A DNA stretch of 64,000 nucleotides from Mesorhizobium amorphae CCNWGS0123. GTDB taxonomy: Bacteria; Pseudomonadota; Alphaproteobacteria; Rhizobiales; Rhizobiaceae. Each line of letters begins with the position of its first letter. The first letter of the stretch is position 1. The position numbers and the translations under genes are program-made. The DNA lies in assembly GCF_001686985.1 (NCBI RefSeq), contig NZ_CP015318.1:3656001-3720000 (forward strand). Reading direction: 5' to 3'. Below, piece by piece: positions 10,056 to 19,917 of the stretch. The notes below the pieces were generated by a model. It did no database searches and had not been told where the DNA came from. It worked only from the letters and a program-made list of their open reading frames with translations.

Positions 10056-10090
10056 GGACCTGTGCCGGAAGGCGCCGGTCCTTTTGCTTT
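10056..10090 (+). terminator. Terminator after ldtR
   Basis: GGACC and GGTCC enclose an inner GCC/GGC pair, and the stem is followed by TTTTGCTTTT. It lies 57 bp past the ldtR stop. Confidence 0.6.
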
Positions 10091-10182
10091 TCCTGATCCC
10101 GACGCCCAGCCTCCCCGTCCGCAATATCCCAGCTTTGCTTTCGTTGCAGCAGTGCCTAATGTCACGGCCTGACGGGGAGCGC

Positions 10183-10581
10183 ATGATGGACCTGGGAAAA
10201 CGCTCGAAGATTTGCTCGCTTGCCGTGATGCTTTCATTGCTCCCGCAAACGGCGTTCGCCGAGGAGTGGTGGCAGGATTCCTTTGCCACGGAAGGCAGCG
10301 CCCCATGTGACAACAATGACTCGATCGTGACGTTTACCGACAAGGCAGTGGAGATGTGGGAGGTCGGCTGCACACTGGAAAAAGTTCAGAAAATCAATCG
10401 CCTGGACGCCGTCCTTCTGGACATGACTTGTTCGGACGGTGAGAGCACGGAAAAGAGACGGGAGCTGCTGCTCAAACTGGACAACAAAGTCCTGCGCTAT
10501 CCTCAAAATGAGGTGTTGCAACGCTGCTCGGAATTGAAGGCGCAGCCAAGTCAGGATCCAAAGGTCGAGACTTCGCCCTGA
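10183..10581 (+). CDS. Small secreted protein of unknown function
   Basis: A 132-aa protein beginning MMDLGKRSKICSLAVMLSLL, with probable signal cleavage after TAFAEE near residue 27. The mature part has four cysteines (APCDN, VGCTL, MTCSD, QRCSE), suggesting two disulphides in the periplasm. There is no recognisable domain. It lies between ldtR and its presumed target, with no operon link because a terminator precedes it. The frame is open back to 10084, but only the 10183 or 10186 ATG puts a signal peptide at the N-terminus. Confidence 0.6.
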   Translation: MMDLGKRSKICSLAVMLSLLPQTAFAEEWWQDSFATEGSAPCDNNDSIVTFTDKAVEMWEVGCTLEKVQKINRLDAVLLDMTCSDGESTEKRRELLLKLDNKVLRYPQNEVLQRCSELKAQPSQDPKVETSP

Positions 10582-10941
10582 AGGGGCATGAGATAGCCCC
10601 CCACCGGTACGTGTGACGATCGTCGGCGCGCGACTGTGGCGGTCGAAGGTCTAAGACCCGCTTCTGTCACCGGTGCCGAAAAGCACCGGTCCTTCCCTTT
10701 CGCGGCACCGCCCGATGCAAATCGCGGGCCAAGGCCACGTTGCCGCCATAATCCCAGTGGAAGCGAGGATGCGGGTGATGCTGCGGGCCAGCGCTTGCGC
10801 TCACTCGAACCGGCATCGCGACAGCGCGCTTCACGCCCAAGTGATGCAGGTCATGGTTGGCTAATTGTTAACATTGCCAGCCCTAGAGTGCGGGCGCAAT
10901 CGCCCGTTTGAGCGAACCGAGCGAGATCGAACACCGCTAAA
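10582..10941. other. Intergenic region upstream of the L,D-transpeptidase
   Basis: 360 bp without a convincing gene. It holds a hairpin at 10670-10690 (ACCGGTGC/GCACCGGT, followed by pyrimidines), which probably ends the previous transcript. Near 10860 there is an A+T-rich stretch with TGTTAACA that may be part of the downstream promoter. Confidence 0.5.
10670..10690 (+). terminator. Hairpin, probable terminator
   Basis: ACCGGTGC and GCACCGGT form a perfect 8-bp stem around a 5-base loop, followed by CCTTCCCTTT. The T-run is interrupted, so termination strength is uncertain. Confidence 0.4.
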
Positions 10942-12210
10942 ATGTCTGGAACGTCCATGAGAACCAGCCGCCGTTTCTTCCTTTCCGGAGCCTCCGCGCT
11001 CGCCGCCGCTCTTGTGGCGAACAGCGCCAGCGCTCAGGACGTCATCGGGGATATCCTGAAGTCCTCGGGCCGCGGCAATTGGGACGACCAGTTCGACGCC
11101 CGCGCCTCAGAGGGCGGCAAGGTGGCTTCGACGCTGCCGATCTTCAGCCTGCAGACCGTCGCCTTCACCGAGCAGGCGGTGGCGCAATATCAGAACATCG
11201 TCGCCCAGGGCGGCTGGGGCGAGGTTCCCGCGACCAAGAAGCTGCAGCTCGGCGTCGACGACCCGGATGTGGTGCCGCTGCGCAAGCGCCTGATGATGTC
11301 CGGCGACCTGGCGCAGAGCGCCGGCATCTCGACCGCCTTCGATTCCTATGTCGATGCCGCGGTCAAGCGTTTCCAGGCGCGCCACGGCCTGCCCGCCGAC
11401 GGTGCGATGGGCAAATACACCTATACGGCGATGAACGTCTCGGCACAGATCCGGCTCGGTCAGTTGCAGACCAACCTGCAGCGTCTGCGTGAAAAGGCCG
11501 GCACGCTCGGCAGCCGCTACGTGCTGGTCGACATCCCGGCCGCCCAGGTCGAGGCGGTCGAGAACGACCGCGTCGTGCTTCGCCACACCGCAGTCGTCGG
11601 CAAGATCGATCGCCAGACGCCGATCGTCAATTCCAAGATCAACGAGATCATCGTCAATCCCTACTGGAACGCTCCGGTCTCGATCGTGCGCAAGGACATC
11701 ATTCCGCTGATGCGCAAGGACCCGAACTATCTCAAGGACAGCCATATTCGCCTGTTCGCGCCGGATGGCAGCGAGGTCGATCCGATGACCGTCGACTGGT
11801 CGACCGACGATGCCGAGAAGTACCGTTTCCGCCAAGATCCGGGCGCCGGCAATGCCATGGCCTCGGTGAAGATCAATTTCCCGAGCCCGGACGGCGTCTA
11901 TATGCACGACACGCCGCAGCAGAGCCTGTTCGGCAAGCTGATGCGTTTCGATTCCTCCGGCTGCGTGCGCGTCCAGAACGTGCGCGACCTCGTCACCTGG
12001 ATCCTGCGCGACACGCCCGGCTGGGACCGCCAGCATTTCGAGGGTACGATCAAGACCGGCGAGAACACCCCGGTTCAGGTCGTCAACCCGGTGCCGGTCC
12101 ACTTCCTCTATCTGTCGGCCTGGTCGACGGGGCCTGGCGTCGTGCAGTTCCGCGACGACATCTACGGCCTCGACGGCAACGACGAGCTGCAGATCACGTC
12201 TTCGCTGTAA
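10942..12210 (+). CDS. ldtP: L,D-transpeptidase (YkuD) with peptidoglycan-binding domain
   Basis: Periplasmic enzyme that forms or exchanges L,D-crosslinks in peptidoglycan, 422 aa. The N-terminus SRRFFLSGASALAAALV is a twin-arginine-like signal ending at SASAQ near residue 32. A PG_binding_1 domain follows (about 107-165, VKRFQARHGLPADGAMG). The YkuD catalytic domain has H322 in MHDTP and C341 in SSGCVRVQN. The neighbouring ldtR supports identity with LdtP. Starts at 10942 and 10957 are both possible; the second places the arginines closer to the N-terminus. Confidence 0.9.
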   Translation: MSGTSMRTSRRFFLSGASALAAALVANSASAQDVIGDILKSSGRGNWDDQFDARASEGGKVASTLPIFSLQTVAFTEQAVAQYQNIVAQGGWGEVPATKKLQLGVDDPDVVPLRKRLMMSGDLAQSAGISTAFDSYVDAAVKRFQARHGLPADGAMGKYTYTAMNVSAQIRLGQLQTNLQRLREKAGTLGSRYVLVDIPAAQVEAVENDRVVLRHTAVVGKIDRQTPIVNSKINEIIVNPYWNAPVSIVRKDIIPLMRKDPNYLKDSHIRLFAPDGSEVDPMTVDWSTDDAEKYRFRQDPGAGNAMASVKINFPSPDGVYMHDTPQQSLFGKLMRFDSSGCVRVQNVRDLVTWILRDTPGWDRQHFEGTIKTGENTPVQVVNPVPVHFLYLSAWSTGPGVVQFRDDIYGLDGNDELQITSSL

Positions 12211-12233
12211 ATAGCTGATATATTTTTCGAAAG

Positions 12234-12257
12234 GGCCGCCGATAGGGCGGCCTTTTT
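12234..12257 (+). terminator. Rho-independent terminator after the L,D-transpeptidase
   Basis: GGCCGCC and GGCGGCC form a 7-bp GC stem around GATAG, followed by TTTTT, 24 bp past the stop. Confidence 0.85.
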
Positions 12258-12350
12258 GCTTTCCGCCACAGGCCGACGGCCTTCGCTAGAGACCTGACTG
12301 GACGGCGCGGTCTCCATTGCGCATGGTCCGCCAACACCCGGAATCGCACC

Positions 12351-13991
12351 ATGCATGTCGCCATCTTCATCCTGGTCGTGCTCGGCTTCGTCGCTATCTC
12401 CGGCGCGCTGGTACGGCTGGTGCGGGTGCCGCTGCCGGTGCTGCAGATCGCGATCGGTGCCGCGCTTGCCTGGCCGGCTCGCGGCCTCCACGTCGAGATC
12501 GATCCCGAACTGTTCCTTCTGGTGTTCATCCCGCCGCTGCTGTTCAGCGACGCCGCAACGGCGCCGAAGCGTGAATTGCTGGCACTGCGCGGCCCGATCC
12601 TCGACCTGGCCATCGGTCTCGTCTTCTTCACCATCGTAGGCTTCGGCTACGCCTTGCACTGGCTGGTGCCGAGCATCCCGCTCGTCGTCGCCTTCGCGCT
12701 GGCCGCGGTGCTGTCGCCGACCGACGCGGTGGCCGTATCCTCGATCGTCGACCGCAATGTGGTGCCGGCGCGCCTGATACACATTCTCGAAGGCGAGTCG
12801 TTGCTCAACGACGCATCGGGGCTGGTCATGTTCCGCTTCGCCGTGGCGGCTGCGCTGACCGGCAGCTTTTCCCTGGGCGCCGCGTCGCTCAGCTTCCTCT
12901 ACGCCGTGGCGGCGGGCATCCTGGCCGGCGTGGTGGCGTTGATCGTCGCCGCAAAGACACTGCAGCTCCTCAACCGCATTGGTGGCGTGCCGGCCGAGGC
13001 GCAGGTGCTGGTGATGATCCTGATCCCCTTCATCGCCTATCTCGGCGCCGAACATGCCGGCGCTTCCGGCATCCTGGCGGCGGTCACCGCCGGTATGCTC
13101 ACCAGCGGCTCCGGCATATTCCGCCATCTCGGCGTTTCGGCGCGCATGCAGACCATGTCGCTGTGGACGACGCTGTCCTTCGTCTTCAACGGCGCGCTGT
13201 TCATCCTGCTCGGCCTGCAGCTTCCCGATATCATCCGCAAGGTGCCGCCCGAGCTTTCGAGCCGGCACTGGCTGGTCGAGCCGGTCGCCACGGTGCTGAT
13301 CCTGACCCTGTGCCTGATCGGCTTGCGCTTCCTTTGGATCTGGGTCGGCGACATCGCGCAGCGCCTCGCCGCGCGGTTTGGCAAGCGCAAGGCCGAACCG
13401 TTCGGCCTGCGGGTGCGGCTTGCCGGCTCGGTTGCGGGCGTGCGCGGCGCCATCACTTTGGCCGGCATCCTGTCGCTGCCTCTGGCCATGCCTGACGGCT
13501 CGCCCTTTCCGGCGCGCGACATCGTCATTTTCCTCGCCGCCGGCGTCATCATCTGCTCGCTCACCATCGCCAGCCTTGCCTTGCCGAAGATCGCGCGCGG
13601 GCTGGTCGAACCGGGCGAGGATCCCGGTGCCGCCGAGGAGCGCCGGGCACGCGTCGGCGCGGCCAATGCGGCCATCGCCCGCATCGAGATTATCGCCAAC
13701 GACGCAAGCGAAGGGGAGGCGGCCGATGCCCGCTTGGCCGTCGCCGACAGCATCGTCGCCGGCTACCGTCGCCGCATCGCCGCCTCCGACGAGGCCGATG
13801 AAGCCCGCGCCGAGGCGCGCGAAGCCGGACGGCTGGAGTTGGAACTCCGCTTCGCCGCCATCGAGGCCGAGCGCACGGCCGTGCGCGCCATGCTGCGCAG
13901 CGGCGAAATCAACGACCATACGGCGCAGGCGCTGTTTGCCGAGATCACGCTGACCGAGGCCCTCCTGAAAGGCCGGCAGCGGCGGAAATAG
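12351..13991 (+). CDS. CPA1 family Na+/H+ antiporter
   Basis: Inner-membrane cation/proton exchanger, 546 aa. About twelve hydrophobic helices occupy residues 1-410. The CPA1 signature LSPTDAVAVSSI is followed by EGESLLNDASGLVMFRFAVA, which contain the ion-binding Asp residues. VRGAITLAGILSLPLAM near residue 365 is another conserved helix. The cytosolic tail (about 420-546) is Ala/Glu/Arg-rich and helical, as in bacterial NhaP/YjcE-type antiporters. Ion preference cannot be read from the sequence. It is a single gene. Confidence 0.9.
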   Translation: MHVAIFILVVLGFVAISGALVRLVRVPLPVLQIAIGAALAWPARGLHVEIDPELFLLVFIPPLLFSDAATAPKRELLALRGPILDLAIGLVFFTIVGFGYALHWLVPSIPLVVAFALAAVLSPTDAVAVSSIVDRNVVPARLIHILEGESLLNDASGLVMFRFAVAAALTGSFSLGAASLSFLYAVAAGILAGVVALIVAAKTLQLLNRIGGVPAEAQVLVMILIPFIAYLGAEHAGASGILAAVTAGMLTSGSGIFRHLGVSARMQTMSLWTTLSFVFNGALFILLGLQLPDIIRKVPPELSSRHWLVEPVATVLILTLCLIGLRFLWIWVGDIAQRLAARFGKRKAEPFGLRVRLAGSVAGVRGAITLAGILSLPLAMPDGSPFPARDIVIFLAAGVIICSLTIASLALPKIARGLVEPGEDPGAAEERRARVGAANAAIARIEIIANDASEGEAADARLAVADSIVAGYRRRIAASDEADEARAEAREAGRLELELRFAAIEAERTAVRAMLRSGEINDHTAQALFAEITLTEALLKGRQRRK

Positions 13992-14164
13992 ACGTCACGC
14001 AGACCTCCTGGCGCAATTCGGCCAGCAAATTTCGCGCCGCAAACGTGGCGAGGCGAAAACAACTGTGTTAATGGCGCGGCAATGCATGTCGCCCAGAAGT
14101 GTGCAGCGGTTTTGGGGCAACGATATGCATAAACAAATGCCCCCGAACCCCGAGGATTCAGTCC

Positions 14165-15478
<1,314 letters not shown>

Positions 15479-15519
15479 CCTGACGCCCGGCCTCATCCCT
15501 TATTGGCGATGACGAGAAG

Positions 15520-15541
15520 CGCCGCTCCAGCTGGAGCGGCG
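15520..15541. terminator. 22-bp perfect palindrome after glyA
   Basis: CGCCGCTCCAG is followed directly by its exact reverse complement, 41 bp past the glyA stop. As RNA it gives a very stable hairpin, but the downstream T-run is absent, so it may instead stabilise the glyA transcript end. Confidence 0.45.
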
Positions 15542-15559
15542 TTGCGGACAGGAGCCTTG

Positions 15560-16159
15560 ATGATGCGATTTCTTCGACTTGCCGGCCTTGGCGTGCTGGC
15601 CGTGCTGCAATTGGCCGGCGCCGCCTCGGCGCAGACTACGGCCACTCAACCTGCACCCCAGCCCGCGGCACCAGAAGCCACCACACCCAAGACGGAAACC
15701 TTCGGCAAATGGTCGACGATCGTCGACGAGGTCAACACCGGCGAGGATACGCGCAAGACCTGCGCCGCCTCGACCGCCTTCCTCGATGCGAACGGCACCA
15801 GCGGCACGCTGACGCTCGCCATCTCCAACGGCGACGTGCTGCCGCCTAACGGTTATCCGAGCCTCATCATTGCCTTGAGGAACAAGGAGTTGCCGACCGG
15901 TGAGAACATTCCCGCGGTGTTCGGCGACGACAAGGGCAAGGTCAAGGCGACGGTCAGCGCCGATATTGGCGACCAGTGGATGATGAACAACAAGGCCGAG
16001 ACCACGCTGGCGGTCCTGCGCGCCATGCGCCGCGCCGGCGCGCTCGACGTCGCCTTCGCAAATGCGCCGGTCGCGACCATCTCGATGGACGGCTTCACCA
16101 AGGCCTATCGCAGCCTCGGCGCATCCTGCGGCTTCCCGACCACCGACGTCGCGCCCTGA
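15560..16159 (+). CDS. Secreted protein, possibly invasion-associated locus B-like
   Basis: A 199-aa predicted periplasmic protein with ATG at 15560 after AGGAG. The signal MMRFLRLAGLGVLAVLQLAG ends at ASAQ near residue 28. A Pro/Ala/Thr-rich linker follows, then a folded domain (TETFGKWSTIVDEVNTGEDTRKTCAAST ending GASCGFPTTDV). Two cysteines are positioned for a disulphide. The WSxxC start and small size recall IalB-type proteins, but this is only a resemblance. It sits between glyA and a membrane gene. Confidence 0.6.
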   Translation: MMRFLRLAGLGVLAVLQLAGAASAQTTATQPAPQPAAPEATTPKTETFGKWSTIVDEVNTGEDTRKTCAASTAFLDANGTSGTLTLAISNGDVLPPNGYPSLIIALRNKELPTGENIPAVFGDDKGKVKATVSADIGDQWMMNNKAETTLAVLRAMRRAGALDVAFANAPVATISMDGFTKAYRSLGASCGFPTTDVAP

Positions 16160-16184
16160 CGCGGCGCCGGCAAGGAGCCGCGCC

Positions 16185-16514
16185 ATGGATATCCTCTGGA
16201 AAGGTGTGGTCGGCGGCCTGGTCACCGCGCTGATCGTCTGGGCCTCGAAGCGCTGCAACATCTTGCCTGGCATCCTGCCGCTGGCGCCGACCTTCGCGGT
16301 GATCGCGCTGCTCGCCGTCGGCGCCAAGGGCAACCCGACCGGTTTTCGCGAGGCTTGCCTCGCCGGTTTCAAGACCATCCCGGCCTATCTCGCCTTCCTC
16401 GGCGCCTGCTGGCTGTTCATCGACCGCATCGACTACCGGCTCGCCATTCTCGGCGGCATCGCGGTATGGCTGGTCGCGGCGCTGGCAATCTTCCTCGCGC
16501 CTCGCTATCTCTGA
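16185..16514 (+). CDS. Small membrane protein, GlpM-like
   Basis: A 109-aa protein with four hydrophobic helices and very short loops, starting at the ATG after CAAGGAG. Length and helix pattern (GVVGGLVTALIVWASKR, FAVIALLAVGAKGNP, KTIPAYLAFLGACWLFI, GGIAVWLVAALAIFLAPRYL) resemble the GlpM family described in Pseudomonas, whose biochemical role is not established. It lies 25 bp after the secreted-protein gene, so the two are probably co-transcribed. Confidence 0.6.
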   Translation: MDILWKGVVGGLVTALIVWASKRCNILPGILPLAPTFAVIALLAVGAKGNPTGFREACLAGFKTIPAYLAFLGACWLFIDRIDYRLAILGGIAVWLVAALAIFLAPRYL

Positions 16515-16600
16515 GGCACGGAAGGCCGTCCGTACTTTGCCATTGCGGCAAAAACCTCTAAGCCTTCCGCTCACCAAGAATCGCGAGCTGAAGGCTGTCC

Positions 16601-17080
16601 ATGCGCTGTCCCTACTGCCAGTCCGAAGATACGCAGGTGAAGGATTCGCGCCCCGCCGAGGATGGCGCGGCGATCCGCAGGCGGCGCGTCTGCCCCGATT
16701 GCGGCGGTCGTTTCACCACCTTCGAGCGCGTGCAATTGCGTGACCTCGTCGTAGTCAAGAAATCCGGCCGCAAGGTGCCGTTCGACCGCGACAAGCTGCT
16801 GCGCTCGGTCGAGATCGCGGTGCGCAAGCGCAATGTCGACCCCGAACGCATCGACCGCGCCGTCACCGGCATCGTGCGCCAACTCGAAAGTTCGGGCGAG
16901 ACGGAAGTGGCCTCGGGCGAGGTCGGGCGGCTGGTCATGGAGGCGCTGAAGTCGCTCGACGACGTCGCCTATGTGCGTTTCGCCTCGGTTTACCGCAATT
17001 TCCGCGAGGCCAAGGATTTTCATGAGGTGCTGGGCGAGCTCAAGGGCGACGAGCTGAAGAGCGAAGAGGACGCCGGCTGA
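16601..17080 (+). CDS. nrdR: Transcriptional repressor NrdR
   Basis: Zinc-ribbon/ATP-cone repressor of ribonucleotide reductase genes, 159 aa. The N-terminal zinc ribbon is [10 protein letters not shown] and [12 protein letters not shown] (two CxxC pairs). The ATP-cone follows from about residue 49 ([17 protein letters not shown]). [11 protein letters not shown] is the family's conserved C-terminal motif. It lies 2 bp ahead of ribD in the same order as in many alphaproteobacteria. Confidence 0.97.
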   Translation: MRCPYCQSEDTQVKDSRPAEDGAAIRRRRVCPDCGGRFTTFERVQLRDLVVVKKSGRKVPFDRDKLLRSVEIAVRKRNVDPERIDRAVTGIVRQLESSGETEVASGEVGRLVMEALKSLDDVAYVRFASVYRNFREAKDFHEVLGELKGDELKSEEDAG

Positions 17081-17082
17081 GC

Positions 17083-18213
17083 ATGGCAAGCCCGACGCTC
17101 AGCCCGGCCGAACAGCAGGCCCTCGATCGCCGTTTCATGGCGGCGGCGCTCAGGCTGTCGCGCAAGAATGCCGGCCGGACCTCGACCAACCCTTCCGTCG
17201 GCACGCTGATCGTGCGCGACGATGGTGCCGGGCCGATGATCGTCGGCACCGGTGTCACCGCGGTCGGCGGGCGTCCGCATGCCGAGACCGAGGCCTTGGC
17301 CGAGGCCGGCGAACTGGCCCGCGGCGCCACTGCCTATGTCACGCTGGAGCCTTGCGCCCACCACGGCCGAACGCCGCCTTGCGCCAACGCGCTGGTCAAT
17401 GCCGGCGTCGCGCGCGTGGTCGGTGCGGCGAGTGACCCCGACCCCCGCGTTTCCGGCCAGGGTTACGCGATCCTGCGTGCCGCAGGCATTGAAGTGGTCG
17501 AAAAAGTGCTGGCGGCCGAGGCCTCGGAGCAGATGGCCGGCTATCTGATTCGATCGCTCAAAAAACGTCCGGAAGTGATTTTGAAACTTGCGCTTTCCAG
17601 CGATGGCAAGATCGGTGTGGAAGGCGAGGGGCAGGTCGCGATCACCGGCGACATCGCGCGCCGCGAAGTCTATCTGATGCGGGCCGAGGCCGACGGCATC
17701 CTGGTCGGCATCGGCACCGCTCTGGAGGACGATCCGGCGCTGACCGTGCGTTTGCCGGGGCTGGAGAACCGCTCGCCGGCACGCATCGTGCTCGACCGCC
17801 AGATCCGCTTGCCGGAAGCTTCGAAACTGGTCTCCGGTGTCGACCGCGTCCCGCTCTATGTCGCCGCTTGCCTGGAGGCCGACCCGCACCGCCGCGCTGC
17901 GCTCGAGCGCGCCGGCGTCCGCTTCATCGGCACCGAGACCCATGAGGGCGGCGTTGCCTTGCCCGAGCTGCTGGAAGATCTGGCAGCGCTCGGCATGGCC
18001 AGTGTGCTGGTCGAGGGCGGCGCCAAGGTGGCTCGAGCCTTCCTCGCCGACGGACTGGTCGACCGCATCGTGCTGTTCCACGGACCTGAGACGATCGGCG
18101 AGGGCGGCATTGCATCACCCATCGACGCCAGCCATATCCCGGCGGGCTTTCGCAAGCTGCGCGACATGCAGTTCGGCGAAGACAGCTATTTCGAGTGGGT
18201 GAGGGACATCTGA
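17083..18213 (+). CDS. ribD: Bifunctional pyrimidine deaminase/reductase RibD
   Basis: Catalyses the deamination and ribosyl-reduction steps of riboflavin synthesis, 376 aa. The deaminase domain (about 1-150) holds the zinc site RPHAETEAL with LEPCAHHGRTPPCAN. The reductase domain (about 165-376) has LALSSDGKI, the NADPH region EADGILVGIGTALEDDP and VLVEGGAKVARAFL. The gene is longer at the start than some relatives, but the first helix RRFMAAALRLSRKNAGRT is normal. Its TGA overlaps the ribE ATG. Confidence 0.96.
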   Translation: MASPTLSPAEQQALDRRFMAAALRLSRKNAGRTSTNPSVGTLIVRDDGAGPMIVGTGVTAVGGRPHAETEALAEAGELARGATAYVTLEPCAHHGRTPPCANALVNAGVARVVGAASDPDPRVSGQGYAILRAAGIEVVEKVLAAEASEQMAGYLIRSLKKRPEVILKLALSSDGKIGVEGEGQVAITGDIARREVYLMRAEADGILVGIGTALEDDPALTVRLPGLENRSPARIVLDRQIRLPEASKLVSGVDRVPLYVAACLEADPHRRAALERAGVRFIGTETHEGGVALPELLEDLAALGMASVLVEGGAKVARAFLADGLVDRIVLFHGPETIGEGGIASPIDASHIPAGFRKLRDMQFGEDSYFEWVRDI

Positions 18214-18830
18214 TGTTCACCGGAATTGTCACCGATGTCGGTAGCGTCGCTGCCGTCAGGCCGCTCAGGGAGGGTGTCGGCCTGCGCATCGACACCGCCT
18301 ACGATCCCGAGACCATCGCCATCGGCGCCTCGATCTCCTGCGGCGGTGTCTGCCTGACGGTAACGGCGCTGCCGGATGGTGGCTCGAACGCGCGCTGGTT
18401 CGAGGTCGAGGCCTGGGAAGAAGCATTGCGGTTGACGACAGCCGCTGGATGGAAATCGGGCATGCGCATCAATCTCGAACGAGCGCTGAAGATCGGCGAC
18501 GAACTCGGCGGCCACATCGTCTCCGGCCATGTCGACGGCACGGCCGAGATCGTGGCGCGCAAGGACGAGGGCGATGCCGTGCGCTTTACGCTCGAAGCGC
18601 CGCGCGAACTGGCCAGGTTCATAGCGCCAAAGGGCTCCGTCGCCCTCGACGGCACCTCGCTCACTGTCAACAAGGTCGAAGGCACCCGCTTCGATGTGCT
18701 GCTGATCCACCATTCGCTGACCGTGACCACCTGGGGCGAACGCCAGCTCGGCGACAAGGTGAACCTCGAGATCGACACCATGGCCCGCTACGCGGCACGC
18801 CTGGTGGAAGCGGCGAAAGAGGGGCTTTGA
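18213..18830 (+). CDS. ribE: Riboflavin synthase alpha chain
   Basis: Dismutates 6,7-dimethyl-8-ribityllumazine to riboflavin, 205 aa. It has the diagnostic MFTGIVTDVGSV start, with ATG overlapping the ribD stop by one base. Two homologous lumazine-binding repeats are visible, each with a Gly-rich barrel segment (SCGGVCLTVTAL, and later DGTSLTVNKVEG). The central GGHIVSGHVDGTAEI links them. The product of ribH is its substrate, and both genes lie in the same run. Confidence 0.96.
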   Translation: MFTGIVTDVGSVAAVRPLREGVGLRIDTAYDPETIAIGASISCGGVCLTVTALPDGGSNARWFEVEAWEEALRLTTAAGWKSGMRINLERALKIGDELGGHIVSGHVDGTAEIVARKDEGDAVRFTLEAPRELARFIAPKGSVALDGTSLTVNKVEGTRFDVLLIHHSLTVTTWGERQLGDKVNLEIDTMARYAARLVEAAKEGL

Positions 18831-18925
18831 GCCACCCTGGGAAATTAGACCGGGCCTGAACGTCCGACAAAGCTTGCGAATGCGGCCGCTTCGGCCTAAG
18901 TCACCGGCGATCCCCGGAGACATCT

Positions 18926-19420
18926 ATGGCTGGCACATCCCAACACGGCAAAGCGTTTATCCGCCCGAAGAAGAAGGCCCACCTTCTCGTCATCGAGGCG
19001 CGGTTCCATGACGACCTTGCCGACGCGCTGCTCGAAGGCGCGACAAGCGCGCTGGACGAAGCCGGCGCGACCTATGATGTCGTCACCGTTCCAGGCTCGC
19101 TGGAGATTCCGGCCGTGATCACCTTCGCCCTCGATGGTGCTGCCGACGGCGGGACCGGCTATGACGGTTTTGTTGCGCTTGGCACCATCATCCGTGGCGA
19201 TACCTATCATTTCGACATCGTCGCCAATGAATCCAGCCGTGCGCTGATGGACATTTCGGTCCAGGATTCGGTCTGCATCGGCAACGGCATCCTGACCACC
19301 GAGAACGACGCCCAGGCCTGGACGCGCGCCAAGCGTTCGGAAGGCGACAAGGGCGGCTTTGCCGCGCGTGCGGCGCTGACCATGATCGCTCTCAAAGAGC
19401 AGTTGGGAGCGCGATCGTGA
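18926..19420 (+). CDS. ribH: 6,7-dimethyl-8-ribityllumazine synthase
   Basis: Condenses the ribityl pyrimidine with dihydroxybutanone phosphate, 164 aa. Family motifs are [50 protein letters not shown] (with the catalytic His) and [11 protein letters not shown]. The spacing from ribE is 95 bp with no FMN-riboswitch-like structure seen. The stop overlaps the nusB GTG by 4 bp, so nusB translation is probably coupled. Confidence 0.96.
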   Translation: MAGTSQHGKAFIRPKKKAHLLVIEARFHDDLADALLEGATSALDEAGATYDVVTVPGSLEIPAVITFALDGAADGGTGYDGFVALGTIIRGDTYHFDIVANESSRALMDISVQDSVCIGNGILTTENDAQAWTRAKRSEGDKGGFAARAALTMIALKEQLGARS

Positions 19421-19917
19421 GCGACCCCGCTGCGCCCGGCCAGCCCGCGATACGCCACGCCAACAAGCGTGGCGCCGCCCGTCTCGCCGCCGTGCAGGCG
19501 CTCTACCAGATGGACGTGGCCGGCAGCGGCATTTTTGAGATCACGGCGGAATATGAGGCGTTCAGGCTCGGCAAGGAAGTCGACGGCGCGCTCTATCGCG
19601 AGGCCGACGCGCAGTGGTTTCGCGCCATCCTCACCGGCGTCGTCGAAAACCAGAAGACCATCGATCCGGTCATCCGCCAGGCGCTGACCGACGACTGGCC
19701 GTTGTCGAGGCTCGATTCGACGCTGCGCGCCATCCTGCGCGCCGGCGTCTATGAATTGATGAAGCGCGATGACGTGCCGGTCGCCGTCATCGTTTCGGAA
19801 TATGTCGACATCGCCAAGGCCTTCTACGAGGAAGATGAGCCGAAGCTTACCAACGCCGTGCTCGATCGCGTGTCACGCCGGGTGCGCGGCGAGGGCCGCG
19901 GCAAGGACGCTTCGTGA
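19417..19917 (+). CDS. nusB: Transcription antitermination protein NusB
   Basis: All-helical RNA-binding protein that works with NusE (S10) at boxA in rRNA antitermination, 166 aa. It starts with GTG overlapping rib[22 protein letters not shown] is the arginine-rich first helix. [22 protein letters not shown] and [32 protein letters not shown] are diagnostic. It has the usual ribH-nusB pairing, and an MFS gene overlaps its stop by 4 bp. Confidence 0.96.
   Translation: MSDPAAPGQPAIRHANKRGAARLAAVQALYQMDVAGSGIFEITAEYEAFRLGKEVDGALYREADAQWFRAILTGVVENQKTIDPVIRQALTDDWPLSRLDSTLRAILRAGVYELMKRDDVPVAVIVSEYVDIAKAFYEEDEPKLTNAVLDRVSRRVRGEGRGKDAS

Noticed and set aside
12162-13919. 585-codon open frame opposite the CPA1 antiporter
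   Set aside because: The translation is Gln/Asp/Arg-rich with no hydrophobic core, typical of an antisense shadow of a membrane protein gene.
18831-18925. FMN riboswitch before ribH
   Set aside because: The interval is only 95 bp and lacks the conserved RFN core; no such element was seen before ribD or ribE either.
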